DNA of 7,776 nt from positions 4,236-12,011 of the forward strand of contig DIQC01000064.1 of NCBI GenBank assembly GCA_002426495.1, written 5' to 3'. This document shows positions 1-5,144 of this stretch, one piece after another. Source of the DNA: Thermacetogenium sp. UBA5472 (GTDB lineage Bacteria; Bacillota; DSM-12270; Thermacetogeniales; Thermacetogeniaceae). The notes under the pieces are model-generated. The model worked only from the letters and a program-made list of their open reading frames with translations, did not search any database and was not told where the DNA came from. Made by a program: the position numbers and the translations under genes. The stretch's first letter is position 1; each line of letters starts with the position of its first letter.

Positions 1-83
1 CCTAGCCACTCCACCCCATTTGTGAAGATCTCCGCCGCAACTAAAATTAAACCGAGGCTTATAATGAGCAATAAAAAGGACAT
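1..83 (-). CDS. Sodium/calcium-type cation antiporter, N-terminal fragment (cut by window edge)
   Basis: Reading the minus strand from an ATG at 83 gives 27 codons plus two bases, open to the window edge. The peptide starts MSFLLLIISLGLILVAAEIF and continues TNGVEWL. This is a hydrophobic first helix running into a polar E-[IL]-F-x-N-x-[VI]-E-W-L stretch, which I recognise from the N-terminus of YrbG-like Na+/Ca2+ (CaCA family) exchangers of Firmicutes. Such proteins are integral membrane antiporters that exchange Ca2+ or a similar cation against Na+ or H+. A GGTGGAGGG ribosome site lies 3 nt before the ATG. The gene follows the PHP hydrolase on the same strand after 74 nt, so co-transcription is possible, though a palindromic repeat lies between them. 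Only the first helix is visible, so the family call rests on a short match recalled from memory. Confidence 0.62.
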   Translation of the reverse strand, partial: MSFLLLIISLGLILVAAEIFTNGVEWL

Positions 84-104
84 GTTCCCTCCACCTGCGT
101 CATT

Positions 105-150
105 AGTTGGCGTTGGACTCCCGTTTCTAAACGGTAAACTTACGCCAAGT
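105..150. repeat. Dispersed palindromic repeat, copy 1
   Basis: Imperfect foldback. The outer stem TTGGCGT (107-113) pairs with ACGCCAA (142-148), and the inner stem CCGTT (121-125) pairs with AACGG (130-134) around a 4-nt loop, with a mostly unpaired internal loop between them. Its right arm, AAACTTACGCCAAGT (136-150), is identical to 2557-2571, the right arm of a similar hairpin at 2521-2571. It lies between the stop of the PHP gene and the start of the antiporter gene. There is no T-tract on either side, so a classical terminator is unlikely. It could be a REP/MITE-type element or a processing site. Confidence 0.6.
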
Positions 151-157
151 CAGTAAG

Positions 158-919
158 TTAAAGCAGTACTGAATAGCTTTGACGCTTGGTAACACCCTTT
201 AATCGGCGGTAACCTGTCCGGTACAACAATTCTTTAGCATACGCAAAATCTCTAGCTACATCCCCTGCTGTATGAGCATCAGAACCGAGAGTCACAGGTA
301 TATTCAGCTCGAAACACCTGACAAGCAGTTCCTCTGCAGGATAGATTTCAGCACAAGGTTTGCGCAGCCCTGCTGTATTTACCTCCACTATAAGATCGGT
401 GCGGCTGATAGACTGCAGAACCTGTTCAGCAAAAGGCAGAAGTTCACCTTGTGGGCGGTAACCAAAAACCTTTATCACATCAAGATGCCCCACAATATCA
501 AAAAGACCGCTGGTGACTAGCTGCCCTAAACTACTGTAATATTCGCCATATAAGTCACTGATATCCCAGTTGCTATAGCCAGAACGAAAATCAGGATGAT
601 CGAACATCCAGCCTTTCAGATCATGTATCGACCCAATTAAGAAATCAAAAGGAAGCATTCCGGCAATTCTTTTTATTTCCTCTTCTCTTCCCGGCCGGTA
701 AGACACCTCAAGTCCCAATTTTATATCCATATCTGGGTACAGTGTCTTTAATGAAAGAATGCTTTCCATATTAATCCCTTCAACAAAATCGTCATGATCT
801 GCAAAACCGACTTCTCTCAGCCCATGAACCTGTGCCTCATCAAGAAAGGGCATCAACAACTCTTTTGTGTACCGCCCTGCTTTGTGACCAAGAGGGTGTA
901 GATGATAATCTATGCTCAC
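158..919 (-). CDS. PHP-domain phosphoesterase, histidinol-phosphatase (HisJ/HisK) type
   Basis: Protein of 253 aa, about the usual length for HisJ/HisK-type histidinol phosphatases, which remove phosphate from L-histidinol phosphate in histidine synthesis using a metal cluster in a PHP (TIM-like) fold. Metal-ligand motifs are visible in order: H6-x-H8 (YHLHP), ADHD at 40-43, E71 (GLEVSY), H99 (GSIHD), H145 (VGHLD) and the closing D214-A-H216 (GSDAH). The start is GTG at 919, supported by AGGTGA at 929-934 with a 9-nt spacer; there is no better ATG before H6. It is divergent from the DUF1015 gene and followed on the same strand by a cation antiporter. No other his gene is present, so the true substrate may differ; the catalytic class is far surer than the substrate. 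Confidence 0.85.
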   Translation of the reverse strand: MSIDYHLHPLGHKAGRYTKELLMPFLDEAQVHGLREVGFADHDDFVEGINMESILSLKTLYPDMDIKLGLEVSYRPGREEEIKRIAGMLPFDFLIGSIHDLKGWMFDHPDFRSGYSNWDISDLYGEYYSSLGQLVTSGLFDIVGHLDVIKVFGYRPQGELLPFAEQVLQSISRTDLIVEVNTAGLRKPCAEIYPAEELLVRCFELNIPVTLGSDAHTAGDVARDFAYAKELLYRTGYRRLKGVTKRQSYSVLL

Positions 920-983
920 TATATTTATTCACCTAGCCATTATTACATTACTTTTATGCATTGCTTTTATTGCTCACATCTGA

Positions 984-1012
984 ATTAAAACATGAAAGTA
1001 TATAATTTTCAA
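984..1012 (-). promoter_or_regulatory. Sigma-A-type promoter for the PHP gene
   Basis: On the minus strand, TTGAAA (1012-1007) and TTTAAT (989-984) are separated by exactly 17 nt. Each box matches the consensus at 5 of 6 positions. It would start transcription near 977, leaving a leader of about 58 nt before the GTG at 919. This is pattern matching only. Confidence 0.55.
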
Positions 1013-1047
1013 TGTTTATCTTGCCAATCTTAGCCATTGTTTAGTTC

Positions 1048-1076
1048 TTGTTTAACTGGAATATTAATTATACAAT
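1048..1076 (+). promoter_or_regulatory. Sigma-A-type promoter for the DUF1015 gene
   Basis: TTGTTT (1048-1053) and TACAAT (1071-1076) are separated by 17 nt. Transcription would begin near 1083, only a few bases before the AAGGAGG ribosome site (1087-1093). This argues against the upstream ATG at 1048, which would lie inside the promoter itself, and supports the start at 1102. Confidence 0.55.
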
Positions 1077-1101
1077 AGGATGCAGCAAGGAGGGCGAGAA
1101 A

Positions 1102-2391
1102 ATGGCAAAAGTTTTACCATTCAAAGGAATTCGATACAACCTGGAAAAAGTCAAGAACATCTCTGATGTGATCACACCACCCTACGATGTTATTGACGAC
1201 AAGGCACAAAAAAACTATTACAAAAAAAACCCTTATAATAGCATACGTTTAGAACTGGGATACCAATTTCCGGATGATTCAGAAAACGAAAACAGGTATA
1301 CACGGGCAGCATGCCACTTCAGGAAATGGCTGGAAGAAGGCGTCTTAATCCGTGAGGCCATGGATGCCTTATATCTTTATGAGCAGCAATTTTCCATCAA
1401 CACAACAGACTACACCAGAACTGGGTTCTTCGCCCGCGTCAAGCTGGAGGATTTTACAACTGGCAGGATACTCCCTCATGAAGAAACACTGCTAAAACCT
1501 AAGGCTGATCGCCTGGCTCTCATGTCTGAGTGTGTGGCCAACTTCAGCCCCATTTTTGTCTTTTATGTTGATGAAGAGATGACTCTTGATCAGGAATATG
1601 AAAAAGTGAAAGAAGCTCAAGCAGAGATAGGGCTGACAGATGCCATGGGAGAACAGCACCGGGTCTGGGTAATGACTGATCCCAAACTTAATGAAAAAAT
1701 CACTTCCACCCTGGAAAACCAGGTGCTCTATATTGCTGACGGCCATCACCGCTACGAAACAGCTCTGGAATTTTACCGCCAAAACCGTGATCAATATCCT
1801 GCATGCAGCTCTATACTCATCTACCTGGTAAATGCCTGTGATCCTGGAATGGTTGTGCTACCAACCCACAGAGTAGTACACAGCTTACCAGACCTTGATC
1901 TCATCGGTTTTCGAAATAAGCTTGAAGAGTATTTCTATGTGGAAAAAATAGACTCCCAGGAGAAAGACTTGTCCAGTCTTTTGAAGAAGCAGCAAGATGC
2001 GGGGAAAACAGCATTTATCATGGGGACCAGGGAACCTGCCCTGTATTTAGTTGTACTGCGGGACAACAGTCATGTTCAAGACTCCTCTCCCGAAAAATCT
2101 CTCGCTTGGTGCAGCTTAGACGCCTCAGTTCTACAAACGCTGATCTTCCAAAAGATATTGGATATGAGTCCGGAAAAGATCGCCGATCAGGAACACATCA
2201 CTTATACCAGAGAAGATGCGGTAGCCTTGAACACATTGAATCACGATGCTCAGTTAGTGTTTCTGTTAAACCCAACCAAGATATCTGAGATTATCAAGGT
2301 GGCATCTGCCGGAGATAAAATGCCCCAGAAGTCCACATATTTTTACCCAAAGCTGCTGACCGGTTTGGTATTCAACGATTTGAAGTGTTAG
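1102..2391 (+). CDS. DUF1015 family protein (function unknown)
   Basis: Soluble protein of 429 aa, full length for the DUF1015 family. Visible hallmarks are an N-terminal PFKGIRYN followed by TPPYDVI (residues 25-31), then HEETLLKPKADRL (126-138), and the central ADGHHRYET motif (212-220). No signal peptide or membrane helix is apparent. The ATG at 1102 has AAGGAGG 8 nt upstream; an in-frame ATG at 1048 lacks a ribosome site and overlaps the promoter. From memory, and unverified, the family is common in anaerobes, is sometimes found next to serA/serC, and its G-H-H-R motif recalls the ParB/sulfiredoxin-like nucleotide-binding fold, some members of which are serine kinases. None of those neighbours is present here, so no reaction is assigned. 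It stands alone between a divergent PHP hydrolase and the convergent mobB. Confidence 0.9.
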   Translation: MAKVLPFKGIRYNLEKVKNISDVITPPYDVIDDKAQKNYYKKNPYNSIRLELGYQFPDDSENENRYTRAACHFRKWLEEGVLIREAMDALYLYEQQFSINTTDYTRTGFFARVKLEDFTTGRILPHEETLLKPKADRLALMSECVANFSPIFVFYVDEEMTLDQEYEKVKEAQAEIGLTDAMGEQHRVWVMTDPKLNEKITSTLENQVLYIADGHHRYETALEFYRQNRDQYPACSSILIYLVNACDPGMVVLPTHRVVHSLPDLDLIGFRNKLEEYFYVEKIDSQEKDLSSLLKKQQDAGKTAFIMGTREPALYLVVLRDNSHVQDSSPEKSLAWCSLDASVLQTLIFQKILDMSPEKIADQEHITYTREDAVALNTLNHDAQLVFLLNPTKISEIIKVASAGDKMPQKSTYFYPKLLTGLVFNDLKC

Positions 2392-2401
2392 AAGAGCGGA
2401 T

Positions 2402-2416
2402 CAGGGGGACGGTTCT
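2402..2416 (+). repeat. CAGGGGGAC-GGTTCT motif, possible REP/transposase-associated scar
   Basis: This GC-rich motif begins 10 nt after the DUF1015 stop codon. Its CAGGGGGAC (2402-2410) is exactly complementary to GTCCCCCTG at 2585-2593, so the two form a 9-bp inverted repeat enclosing about 175 nt with no gene. From memory, GGGGACGGTTCT-type strings recur in many anaerobe genomes next to IS200-like or REP-associated transposases. No transposase can be read between the arms. Confidence 0.4.
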
Positions 2417-2520
2417 GGTGATACATGTTTTGCCATATATCGCCAGAAAATGATTTTACTAAGATTTCAATACAAAGTACTTGGCACTCTTAGTTACTTT
2501 TAGTTAATAGTTTACTGATG

Positions 2521-2571
2521 ACTTTGGCGTAAGACTCTCGCTTATAAAAAAGCGGGAAACTTACGCCAAGT
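2521..2571. repeat. Dispersed palindromic repeat, copy 2 (strong hairpin)
   Basis: A near-perfect foldback: ACTT-(T bulge)-GGCGTAAG (2521-2533) pairs with CTTACGCCAAGT (2560-2571), and CTCGCTT (2537-2543) pairs with AAGCGGG (2550-2556, one G-T pair) around an ATAAAA loop. The 15-mer AAACTTACGCCAAGT at 2557-2571 is shared with copy 1 (136-150). It sits between the convergent DUF1015 and mobB genes, where it could also act as a bidirectional transcription barrier, although neither side has a good T-tract. Confidence 0.75.
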
Positions 2572-2574
2572 TTG

Positions 2575-2640
2575 TTAGCAGACAGTCCCCCTGTCTGATG
2601 AGCTAGTAAAAATGGCAATTGTCCAACGACCAACGACTAA
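2575..2640 (+). repeat. Composite intergenic repeat, copy A (downstream of mobB)
   Basis: In plus-strand order it holds TTAGCAGACA, a small hairpin AGACAG-TCCCC-CTGTCT (2580-2596), GTCTGAT, the 13-mer AAAATGGCAATTG (2609-2621) and two heptamers AACGACC/AACGACT (2625-2638). The same blocks occur in the same order on the minus strand at 3929-3818. Relative to mobB, whose stop is at 2647, the element lies just past the 3' end of the gene, as copy B does for the stress gene. Confidence 0.65.
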
Positions 2641-2646
2641 AACGAC

Positions 2647-3126
2647 CTATAAAGAAAAATAGTCAATTATAAATTTTGCCAGTTGATCCACATCATTATT
2701 AGCAAAACATGGCACTTTTTGTGTTAATGGTTCATCGCTGACAACAGCTATCAAATCATTTCCCAGGGGAAGTCGTTCCTTTCCCTTCCTGATAACCTCA
2801 ACTTTGGGGCCTGCTTCCTTTTTGAAGCCCTCAACAATGATCAGATCAACATCTTCGATCATTTCAAGAACCTCCTGGAAAGGAGGTTCTTGTGCATAGA
2901 GCTGATGCCTGGTCAAAGAACCAGGCCCGACGACAACTACCTGGTCCGCTCCTGCTTGACAGTAGTGCCAAGTATCCCTGCCTTGAACATCCAGTTCATA
3001 ACCGTGAACAGCATGCTTGACAGCTGCCACACGATACCCCATCTCTTTGAAAGATTGAATCAGGTTTTTTACAAGCGTGGTTTTACCTGTATTGGAATAA
3101 CCGGAAATAAAAATGACCGGAATCAT
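2647..3126 (-). CDS. mobB: Molybdopterin-guanine dinucleotide biosynthesis protein MobB
   Basis: GTP-binding P-loop protein of 159 aa, normal for MobB, which assists MobA in converting molybdopterin to the guanine-dinucleotide cofactor of molybdenum or tungsten oxidoreductases such as formate dehydrogenase. The Walker A motif GYSNTGKTT is at residues 9-17. Family blocks follow: VKHAVHG near residue 37, a GRDTWHYCQAGA segment, DLIIVEGFKKE around residues 96-106, and AVVSDEP. A TTG codon lies directly before the ATG; the ATG at 3126 is chosen, with AGGAGG 9 nt upstream (6 nt to the TTG). No moaA, moeA or mobA is adjacent, so this is an isolated accessory copy. It is divergent from the stress-protein gene, convergent with DUF1015, and has its own promoter. 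Confidence 0.92.
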   Translation of the reverse strand: MIPVIFISGYSNTGKTTLVKNLIQSFKEMGYRVAAVKHAVHGYELDVQGRDTWHYCQAGADQVVVVGPGSLTRHQLYAQEPPFQEVLEMIEDVDLIIVEGFKKEAGPKVEVIRKGKERLPLGNDLIAVVSDEPLTQKVPCFANNDVDQLAKFIIDYFSL

Positions 3127-3171
3127 CAACTCATCCCTCCTGAGACATTACTTTTTGGCAAATCAGTTTTG

Positions 3172-3200
3172 ATTTTATATGAGGATAGCAGTTTTGGCAA
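3172..3200 (-). promoter_or_regulatory. Sigma-A-type promoter for mobB
   Basis: On the minus strand, TTGCCA (3200-3195) and TAAAAT (3177-3172) are 17 nt apart, each 5 of 6 to consensus. The predicted start is near 3165, giving a leader of about 40 nt. The -35 region lies in TTGCCAAAA, which recurs at 3161-3153 on the same strand, 39 nt downstream. This direct repeat could be a protein-binding site but is short. Confidence 0.5.
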
Positions 3201-3258
3201 GAAAATACCGATTCTCCCTCATTTTTTCACAATACTCTTTATATGGAAAATATTAGTG

Positions 3259-3264
3259 GGGTAT
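3259..3264 (+). promoter_or_regulatory. Possible sigma-B-like -10 (GGGTAT) for the stress-type gene
   Basis: GGGTAT, the textbook -10 of sigma-B-type general stress promoters, lies 62 nt before the ATG of a general-stress-family gene. The matching -35 is poor: the best candidate, CTTTAT at 3237-3242, is 16 nt away, and GTTTAA is absent. The overlapping TATAAA (3262-3267) could instead be a sigma-A -10, but no -35 is visible for that either. Confidence 0.25.
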
Positions 3265-3325
3265 AAAATTTAAGATTCACTACACAATATAAAGGAGTAA
3301 AAAAACTATACTTGGAGGTATGGTT

Positions 3326-3811
3326 ATGGGATCAATAGTTCTAGGTGTTTTTGATGATCGCGGGAAGGCAGAACAAGCTGCCATAGGGTTACGGGATAAG
3401 GGATACCACAAGGATATTTCTGTTGTAGCCCGTGATGAAGGTAAAGGAGATATTCAGGAGACAAAGATGGGGAGAGGCGAAGAAGGCAATTCGCCTATGG
3501 CAGGGATCACAACAGGGGGTACTCTCGGTGGCCTGGCGGGCCTTGCGGCCGGTGCTGGTGCTCTGGTCATACCTGGTATAGGACCACTTTTAGCCGTAGG
3601 CCCAATTGCCGGACTTTTATCCGGGGCGGCTGCCGGAGGGATAGCCGGTGGGTTGATTGACTGGGGCATCCCAGAAGCTGAAGGAAAGCAATATGAAGAA
3701 GACATCAAGCAGGGTAAAACCATCGTCTCGGTTCAAGGAAGCGACGAGCGCTTGAATGATGCCGCAGATCTTATGCGACACCATGGAGCATATGACGTGA
3801 AAATATTCTAA
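3326..3811 (+). CDS. General stress protein 17M/YflT-like, with central glycine zipper
   Basis: Protein of 161 aa with three parts. Residues 2-36 (SIVLGVFDDRGKAEQAAIGL, then a G-Y and VVAR) resemble the YflT/GS17M domain of general stress proteins. Residues 60-112 are a Gly/Ala-rich segment full of G-x3-G spacings (GGLAG, GAAAG, GGIAGG) with conserved P-G-I-G-P, able to form one or two packed membrane-associated helices. A polar tail containing YEEDIKQGKTIVSV and SDERLNDAADLMRHHGA completes it. The start is ATG 3326 because GGAGG (3314-3318) is 7 nt away, whereas ATG 3320 would leave only 1 nt. A second AAAGGAG at 3291-3297 has no usable start. Biochemical role is unknown; the family is linked to stress induction mainly by expression. 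Confidence 0.8.
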   Translation: MGSIVLGVFDDRGKAEQAAIGLRDKGYHKDISVVARDEGKGDIQETKMGRGEEGNSPMAGITTGGTLGGLAGLAAGAGALVIPGIGPLLAVGPIAGLLSGAAAGGIAGGLIDWGIPEAEGKQYEEDIKQGKTIVSVQGSDERLNDAADLMRHHGAYDVKIF

Positions 3812-3817
3812 TAGTTG

Positions 3818-3929
3818 TTAGTCGTTGGTGGTTGGTCGTTGGGTTTAGTCGGAATTCGCTTTGCGAATTCCTTCTATTCCTAACGGTCAATTGCCATTTT
3901 GATCAGACTGAGGCAGACAGGGGAACAGG
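3818..3929 (-). repeat. Composite intergenic repeat, copy B (downstream of stress gene)
   Basis: On the minus strand it carries the same ordered blocks as 2575-2640: TCCCCTGTCTG, GTCTGAT, the 13-mer AAAATGGCAATTG (3900-3888) and heptamers AACGACC/AACCACC/AACGACT (three units against two in copy A). Between the 13-mer and the heptamers, copy B has about 44 extra bases (3844-3887) where copy A has one base; these contain a perfect 9-bp hairpin. The element fills the space between the convergent stress gene and cysK. Confidence 0.65.
3851..3871. repeat. Perfect hairpin GGAATTCGC/GCGAATTCC
   Basis: A 9-bp perfect stem, GGAATTCGC (3851-3859) with GCGAATTCC (3863-3871), encloses a TTT loop (AAA on the other strand). 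It lies between convergent genes and could slow or end transcription from both sides, but the bases after it are only modestly T-rich on the plus strand and not on the minus strand. It falls within the extra bases that distinguish repeat copy B from copy A. Confidence 0.6.
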
Positions 3930-3935
3930 GATCAT

Positions 3936-4853
3936 TCAGTCGAATAAAGCGGTGCTCAAGTAACGCTCTCCCGTATCAGGTGCGATGGCTAAAACAGCTT
4001 GTTGTGGTGATAATTGAGCGGCAATCTGCAGGGCTGCATAAACTGCTGCACCAGAAGAAATCCCTACCATGATGCCTTCCTTTTTCATCATTGTCTTCGC
4101 TGTTTCAATAGCCTTGTCATCTTCCACTGTAATCACCTGGTCAATTAAACTTTGATCAAGTACGGCGGGTATAAACCCGGCACCGATCCCCTGAATATTA
4201 TGAACACCCGCTTTACCCCCTGATAGCACAGGGGAACCAGCCGGTTCCATAGCAATAACCTTTACTGCCGGCCTTTTTTCCTTGAGGACACTCCCCACAC
4301 CGGTCAATGTGCCTCCAGTCCCGACACCACACACAAAGGCGGCCAGATCATCCCCCATTTGCTCGAGGATTTCTTGAGCTGTAGTCAAACGGTGTGCTTC
4401 CGAGTTGGCCGGGTTCTCAAACTGCTGTGGTAAAAAATAATCAGGGTGTTCCTCGATCATTTCCTCCGCTCTATTTACTGCACCGCTCATTCCTTCATCC
4501 CCCGGTGTCAGTACCAGATCTGCTCCCAGACCGCTGATCAACTTTTGGCGCTCAACACTCATCGTTTCAGGCATGACAAGGATCAACCTATATCCTCGGG
4601 AAGCAGCTACCATAGCCAGCCCAATACCAGTATTGCCGCTGGTGGGCTCAACTATAACCCCGCCTGGTTTGAGCCTCCCTTCCTTTTCAGCAGTCTCTAC
4701 CATCTGCAGAGCAACCCGATCTTTGATGCTCCCTGCGGGGTTAAAAAACTCCAGCTTGACAAAAACCCGGGCACCCTTCGGATCAGCCATTTTACCTAAT
4801 TGGATAACGGGTGTACGCCCGATCAATTCTTCAATTGAATTTGCAACTTTCAT
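3936..4853 (-). CDS. cysK: Cysteine synthase A (O-acetylserine sulfhydrylase)
   Basis: PLP enzyme of 305 aa, normal for CysK, making L-cysteine from O-acetylserine and sulfide in the cytoplasm. The Schiff-base lysine is K44 in NPAGSIKDR. The substrate loop PTSGNTG is at residues 70-76, MPETMSVERQKL at 94-105, and the PLP-phosphate loop GVGTGGT at 176-182. GIGAGFIP and GISSGAA follow, and the chain ends PDTGERYLSTALFD. The residue pattern matches acetylserine-type CysK rather than phosphoserine-using CysM, judged by eye. A TTG codon directly precedes ATG 4853; the spacing to GAGGAG is 6 nt from TTG and 9 nt from ATG, and I prefer ATG. It is monocistronic, with a near-consensus promoter and a dyad at the predicted transcription start. 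No cysE is adjacent. Confidence 0.96.
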   Translation of the reverse strand: MKVANSIEELIGRTPVIQLGKMADPKGARVFVKLEFFNPAGSIKDRVALQMVETAEKEGRLKPGGVIVEPTSGNTGIGLAMVAASRGYRLILVMPETMSVERQKLISGLGADLVLTPGDEGMSGAVNRAEEMIEEHPDYFLPQQFENPANSEAHRLTTAQEILEQMGDDLAAFVCGVGTGGTLTGVGSVLKEKRPAVKVIAMEPAGSPVLSGGKAGVHNIQGIGAGFIPAVLDQSLIDQVITVEDDKAIETAKTMMKKEGIMVGISSGAAVYAALQIAAQLSPQQAVLAIAPDTGERYLSTALFD

Positions 4854-4894
4854 CAATGAGCACTCCTCATTCGCTTCATATTACTGATCTAACT

Positions 4895-4906
4895 GGCATT
4901 TATGCC
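4895..4906. promoter_or_regulatory. Dyad GGCAT-TT-ATGCC at cysK transcription start, operator candidate
   Basis: GGCAT (4895-4899) and ATGCC (4902-4906) form a perfect 5-bp inverted repeat with a 2-nt centre. It begins 2 bp downstream of the -10 box and covers the predicted cysK start (about 4902), a typical place for a repressor. The half-site is short and I do not recognise a known regulator for it. Confidence 0.35.
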
Positions 4907-4908
4907 TT

Positions 4909-4937
4909 ATTATATCTGATAATGATCGCTTACACAA
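4909..4937 (-). promoter_or_regulatory. Sigma-A-type promoter for cysK
   Basis: On the minus strand, TTGTGT (4937-4932), a 17-nt spacer, then a perfect TATAAT (4914-4909). It would give a transcript beginning near 4902 with a leader of about 48 nt, too short for an S-box or T-box riboswitch. This is the strongest promoter-like match in the window. Confidence 0.7.
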
Positions 4938-4940
4938 TAA

Positions 4941-5007
4941 CCCTTGACATTACTCCCCATACCTGAAGACCTGCCCGTCCGGTAGGCGGGTGGCAGGCGG
5001 ACAAGGG
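4941..5007. repeat. GC-rich foldback (REP-like) between cysK and the zinc-ribbon gene
   Basis: The outer arms CCCTTG (4941-4946) and CAAGGG (5002-5007) enclose CCTGCC (4970-4975) and GGCAGG (4992-4997), with an alternative GTCCG (4977-4981)/CGGAC (4998-5002) stem. Composition is clearly richer in GC than the AT-rich sequence around it. It lies just upstream of the cysK -35 box. It resembles short extragenic palindromic elements, but only one copy is in the window. Confidence 0.4.
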
Positions 5008-5076
5008 ATTCTGCTTCATCGAAGGATACCAGATAAGCCGGATTCCCTCAGAACAAAGATAAAGATAAGGATAAAT

Positions 5077-5096
5077 AAAAATCCCCTCTTGGGGGA
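5077..5096 (-). terminator. Intrinsic terminator-like hairpin on the minus strand
   Basis: Read on the minus strand, TCCCC (5096-5092), a 5-nt loop and GGGGA (5086-5082) form a short stem followed by TTTTT-A-TTT. It would stop minus-strand transcription coming from the polysaccharide deacetylase before it reaches cysK. The stem is only 5 bp, so strength is uncertain. The same hairpin would fall in the upstream region of the plus-strand zinc-ribbon gene. Just beyond the T-run is a short AAAGAT-like hexamer repeat (about 5055-5072). Confidence 0.45.
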
Positions 5097-5144
5097 AAAT
5101 TAAAAAATAGCGAACATCAATAATAAACAGTAAGGGTGAAAAAA

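Noticed and set aside
1048..1101. Upstream ATG extending the DUF1015 protein by 18 residues
   Set aside because: The extension overlaps the TTGTTT-17-TACAAT promoter and the AAGGAGG site, and adds residues absent from the family pattern, which begins M-A-x-V-x-P-F-x-G.
2481..2509. TTGGCA-17-TTAATA as a plus-strand promoter
   Set aside because: The -10 is a poor match and no plus-strand gene follows before convergent mobB.
3454..3723. Minus-strand open frame, Pro/Ala-rich, opposite the stress gene
   Set aside because: It is the complement of the Gly/Ala-rich zipper codons; the composition explains the absence of stops. The plus-strand gene has the family match and the ribosome site.
2575..3929. 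CRISPR array or insertion sequence formed by the inverted repeats around mobB and the stress gene
   Set aside because: There are only two unequal copies, no regular spacers, no transposase, and the enclosed genes are ordinary cellular ones.
4857..4908. Riboswitch or T-box in the cysK leader
   Set aside because: The predicted leader is only about 48 nt and has no terminator/antiterminator pair or T-box sequence.
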